A program made the position numbers and the translations under genes. Below the pieces are notes generated by a model. The model was given only the letters and a program-made list of their open reading frames with translations, ran no database searches and had not been told where the DNA came from. Source: Pseudomonadota bacterium (GTDB lineage: Bacteria > Pseudomonadota > Gammaproteobacteria > Acidiferrobacterales > Sulfurifustaceae). Taken from it: a DNA stretch of 6,365 nucleotides. The stretch lies in the NCBI GenBank assembly GCA_020354085.1, contig CP070641.1, forward strand, positions 520,687 through 527,051, in the 5' to 3' direction. Below are positions 4,939 through 6,365 of this stretch, in pieces (the stretch's first letter is position 1; the number at the start of each line of letters is the position of its first letter).

Positions 4939-6099
4939 TCAGCGCTGCAGGTGGGCGGCAATGCGTCGCACGCCTTCCCGCAGGTTTGCAAGTTCGGTTG
5001 CGTACGAGAATCGAACGTGTTGTTCCGGTTTGTGAACACCGAAATCAATGCCCGGTGTCAGGGCAACCCCGCTCACGTCCAAAAGCTCTCGCGCAAAGGC
5101 CTCACTATCCGTCGTAAACGCCGAACAATTGGCGTATAGGTAGAATGCGCCTCGCGGCGTAACCGGTATACCAAATCCGAGCGCGCGCAATGCCGGCAGC
5201 AGATAGTCGCGACGTTCGGCAAAGATTGCGCGCCGACGTTCCAGCTCTTTGTGTACTTCCGGGTCGAACGCCAGCAACGCCGCATGTTGTGCGGGTGTGC
5301 TGGGCGCGAGAAAAACATTCTGCGCCAGGCGGTCGACCGCGTCGACATAGGGTTCGGGAACCACCAACCAACCCAAACGCCAGCCTGTCATTCCGTAGTA
5401 CTTCGAGAAACTGTTGACGATAAACACATCCGGCGAATGCGCCAACGCGCTACGCGCGTCCACCCCATAGGTCAGACCGTGGTAAATCTCATCGACAATC
5501 AGCGTGCCGCCCAACTCCGAAACCGTATGCACAATGCGTGCGAGCTCGACATCGCTCACTAGTGTCCCGGTTGGATTCGATGGTGAAGCAAGTAACACAG
5601 CCACCGTGCGCGGCGACCAGTGCATCCGAATCATTTCCGCGGTGAGCTGGTAATCGCTCGCGGCATCCACTGGAACCGATCGCGCCACACCACCAAACAG
5701 ATGGACCAACTGCCGATTACAAGGGTAGCCAGGATCTGCGAGCAGCACTTCCGCGCCGGGATCGAGCAAGGCCGCGAACGTGAGCGCGAGCGCCCCGGAG
5801 GCGCCGGGGGTTACGATCACGCGATGTGCTGATGGGCGCGCGACCGACGAATAGCTTTCGGCGATCGCCTGGCGCAGCGCGGGTAATCCGGTAGCCTGTG
5901 TGTAATGCGTATGCCCAGACTTGAGCGCGGCAATACCTGCCTCGACGATAGCCGGCGGCGTCGGAAAATCAGGCTCGCCGATTTCCATGTGAATGACGCG
6001 TCGCCCTTGCGACTCCAGCGCCCGTGCGCGCGCCAAGATATCCATCACGTGAAACGGCTCAATGCCCGCAACACGCTGCGCCAGCTTCGCTTGCCTCAT
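4939..6099 (-). CDS. PLP-dependent class I/II aminotransferase
   Basis: This 386-residue protein is a fold-type I aminotransferase of the aspartate aminotransferase superfamily, transferring an amino group between an amino acid and a 2-oxo acid in the cytoplasm. Signatures in order: GEPDFPTP (41-48), HYTQATGLPALRQAIA (65-80), TPGASGAL (97-104), DPGYP (122-126), ASPSNPTGT (171-179, Asn175), VDEIYHGL (202-209, Asp203 and Tyr206), NSFSKYYGMTGWRLGW (229-244, the PLP lysine Lys233), PRGAFYLY (315-322) and HVRFSYA (361-367, with Arg363 as carboxylate ligand). All key residues are present, so it should be active; the substrate cannot be assigned from sequence. I start at ATG 6099-6097, where conserved residues begin (RVAGIEPFHVMD). 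GTG 6180 would add 27 unconserved residues and has no Shine-Dalgarno. The ATG itself has only GGAG (6115-6112) at a long 12-nt spacing. Confidence 0.92.
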   Translation of the reverse strand: MRQAKLAQRVAGIEPFHVMDILARARALESQGRRVIHMEIGEPDFPTPPAIVEAGIAALKSGHTHYTQATGLPALRQAIAESYSSVARPSAHRVIVTPGASGALALTFAALLDPGAEVLLADPGYPCNRQLVHLFGGVARSVPVDAASDYQLTAEMIRMHWSPRTVAVLLASPSNPTGTLVSDVELARIVHTVSELGGTLIVDEIYHGLTYGVDARSALAHSPDVFIVNSFSKYYGMTGWRLGWLVVPEPYVDAVDRLAQNVFLAPSTPAQHAALLAFDPEVHKELERRRAIFAERRDYLLPALRALGFGIPVTPRGAFYLYANCSAFTTDSEAFARELLDVSGVALTPGIDFGVHKPEQHVRFSYATELANLREGVRRIAAHLQR

Positions 6100-6215
6100 G
6101 CCAACACTCGTCTCCGGTTCCACAGTACCCCGACTGCCATGGTGTACGCGGGTTTGGTGATGCTCTCCATTAGCCGGCACGCTGGGTCTCGCGGTGCCCC
6201 GAGGCGTACCGACCT

Positions 6216-6365
6216 CTACGTTGCATGGATCGACCGCGCCAACGCCAGATTGAAATAGCCAACGCCATTTAGCGTTCTGCGGGTGGCCAACAGGTGAAAC
6301 GGCTGCGTGGGCTCACCGAAGCCATCAAGCACGATTTCGGCGCCGGTGAAATCGTGATCCTTTGT
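6216..6365 (-). CDS. C-terminal end of an unrecognised protein (runs off right edge)
   Basis: An open frame enters from the right edge on the minus strand and ends at TAG 6218-6216, giving the last 49 residues. It reads FTGAEIVLDGFGEPTQPFHL, then LATRRTLNGVGYFNLALARS and a short tail. The composition is protein-like, with regular hydrophobic spacing and mostly G/C third bases, and no stop occurs over 150 nt. I do not recognise the family; no catalytic or membrane motif is visible in this fragment. It is co-oriented with the aminotransferase, 116 nt upstream of it, so the two could share a transcript. The 6100-6215 gap shows no confident promoter or terminator. Confidence 0.55.
   Translation of the reverse strand, partial: TKDHDFTGAEIVLDGFGEPTQPFHLLATRRTLNGVGYFNLALARSIHAT

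Noticed and set aside
6100..6180. GTG 6180 as the aminotransferase start
   Set aside because: It would add 27 low-similarity residues and has no Shine-Dalgarno; conserved sequence begins right after ATG 6099.
1..6365. Mobile element, prophage, CRISPR or defence island
   Set aside because: No repeats of suitable length, no transposase, integrase or nuclease motifs; the recognised genes are mostly conserved chromosomal functions. The tRNA-Glu 3' end is not duplicated in the window, so no integration site is seen.

Overview
This is a GC-rich, densely packed stretch of ordinary bacterial chromosome. The protein types point to a proteobacterium, most probably a gammaproteobacterium: a PcnB-type poly(A) polymerase, a CnoX-like thioredoxin/TPR protein, an E. 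coli-like QueD, a sulfurtransferase with the CQTHHR loop known from Azotobacter RhdA, and a host-attachment family protein. This placement rests on recognition by eye; no search was run. I see no transposase, integrase, phage gene or CRISPR array.

Layout. Positions 1-136 (minus) hold the first 45 codons of pcnB, which apparently starts at an AUU codon. Positions 137-244 are a compact divergent promoter region. Next come tRNA-Glu(CUC) at 245-320 and cnoX (398-1261, plus). A leftward block follows, queD (3105-2746), a carboxylesterase (2749-2078) and a membrane ankyrin-repeat protein (1915-1268), whose last gene converges on cnoX with a 6-nt gap. An RhdA-like sulfurtransferase (3180-4019, plus) diverges from queD. 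A 66-residue unknown ORF (4209-4009, minus) overlaps its 3' end. After a 276-nt intergenic stretch with two dyads comes a host-attachment family gene (4486-4932, plus). It converges with a PLP-dependent aminotransferase (6099-4939, minus), again with a 6-nt gap. The right edge (6365-6216, minus) carries the C-terminus of a protein I do not recognise.

How the parts relate. queD and the esterase overlap by 4 nt and are probably translationally coupled; the ankyrin gene lies 162 nt further on. tRNA-Glu and cnoX are co-oriented without an obvious terminator between them. Otherwise this looks like unrelated housekeeping genes rather than one pathway.

The most notable signals are at the left edge: a noncanonical AUU start for pcnB, paralleling the one known in E. 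coli, and abutting -35 boxes of the divergent pcnB and tRNA-Glu promoters. Secondary points are a 48-residue duplication in the membrane part of the ankyrin protein and the small unknown ORF with a GG motif. I found no convincing novel multi-gene system.
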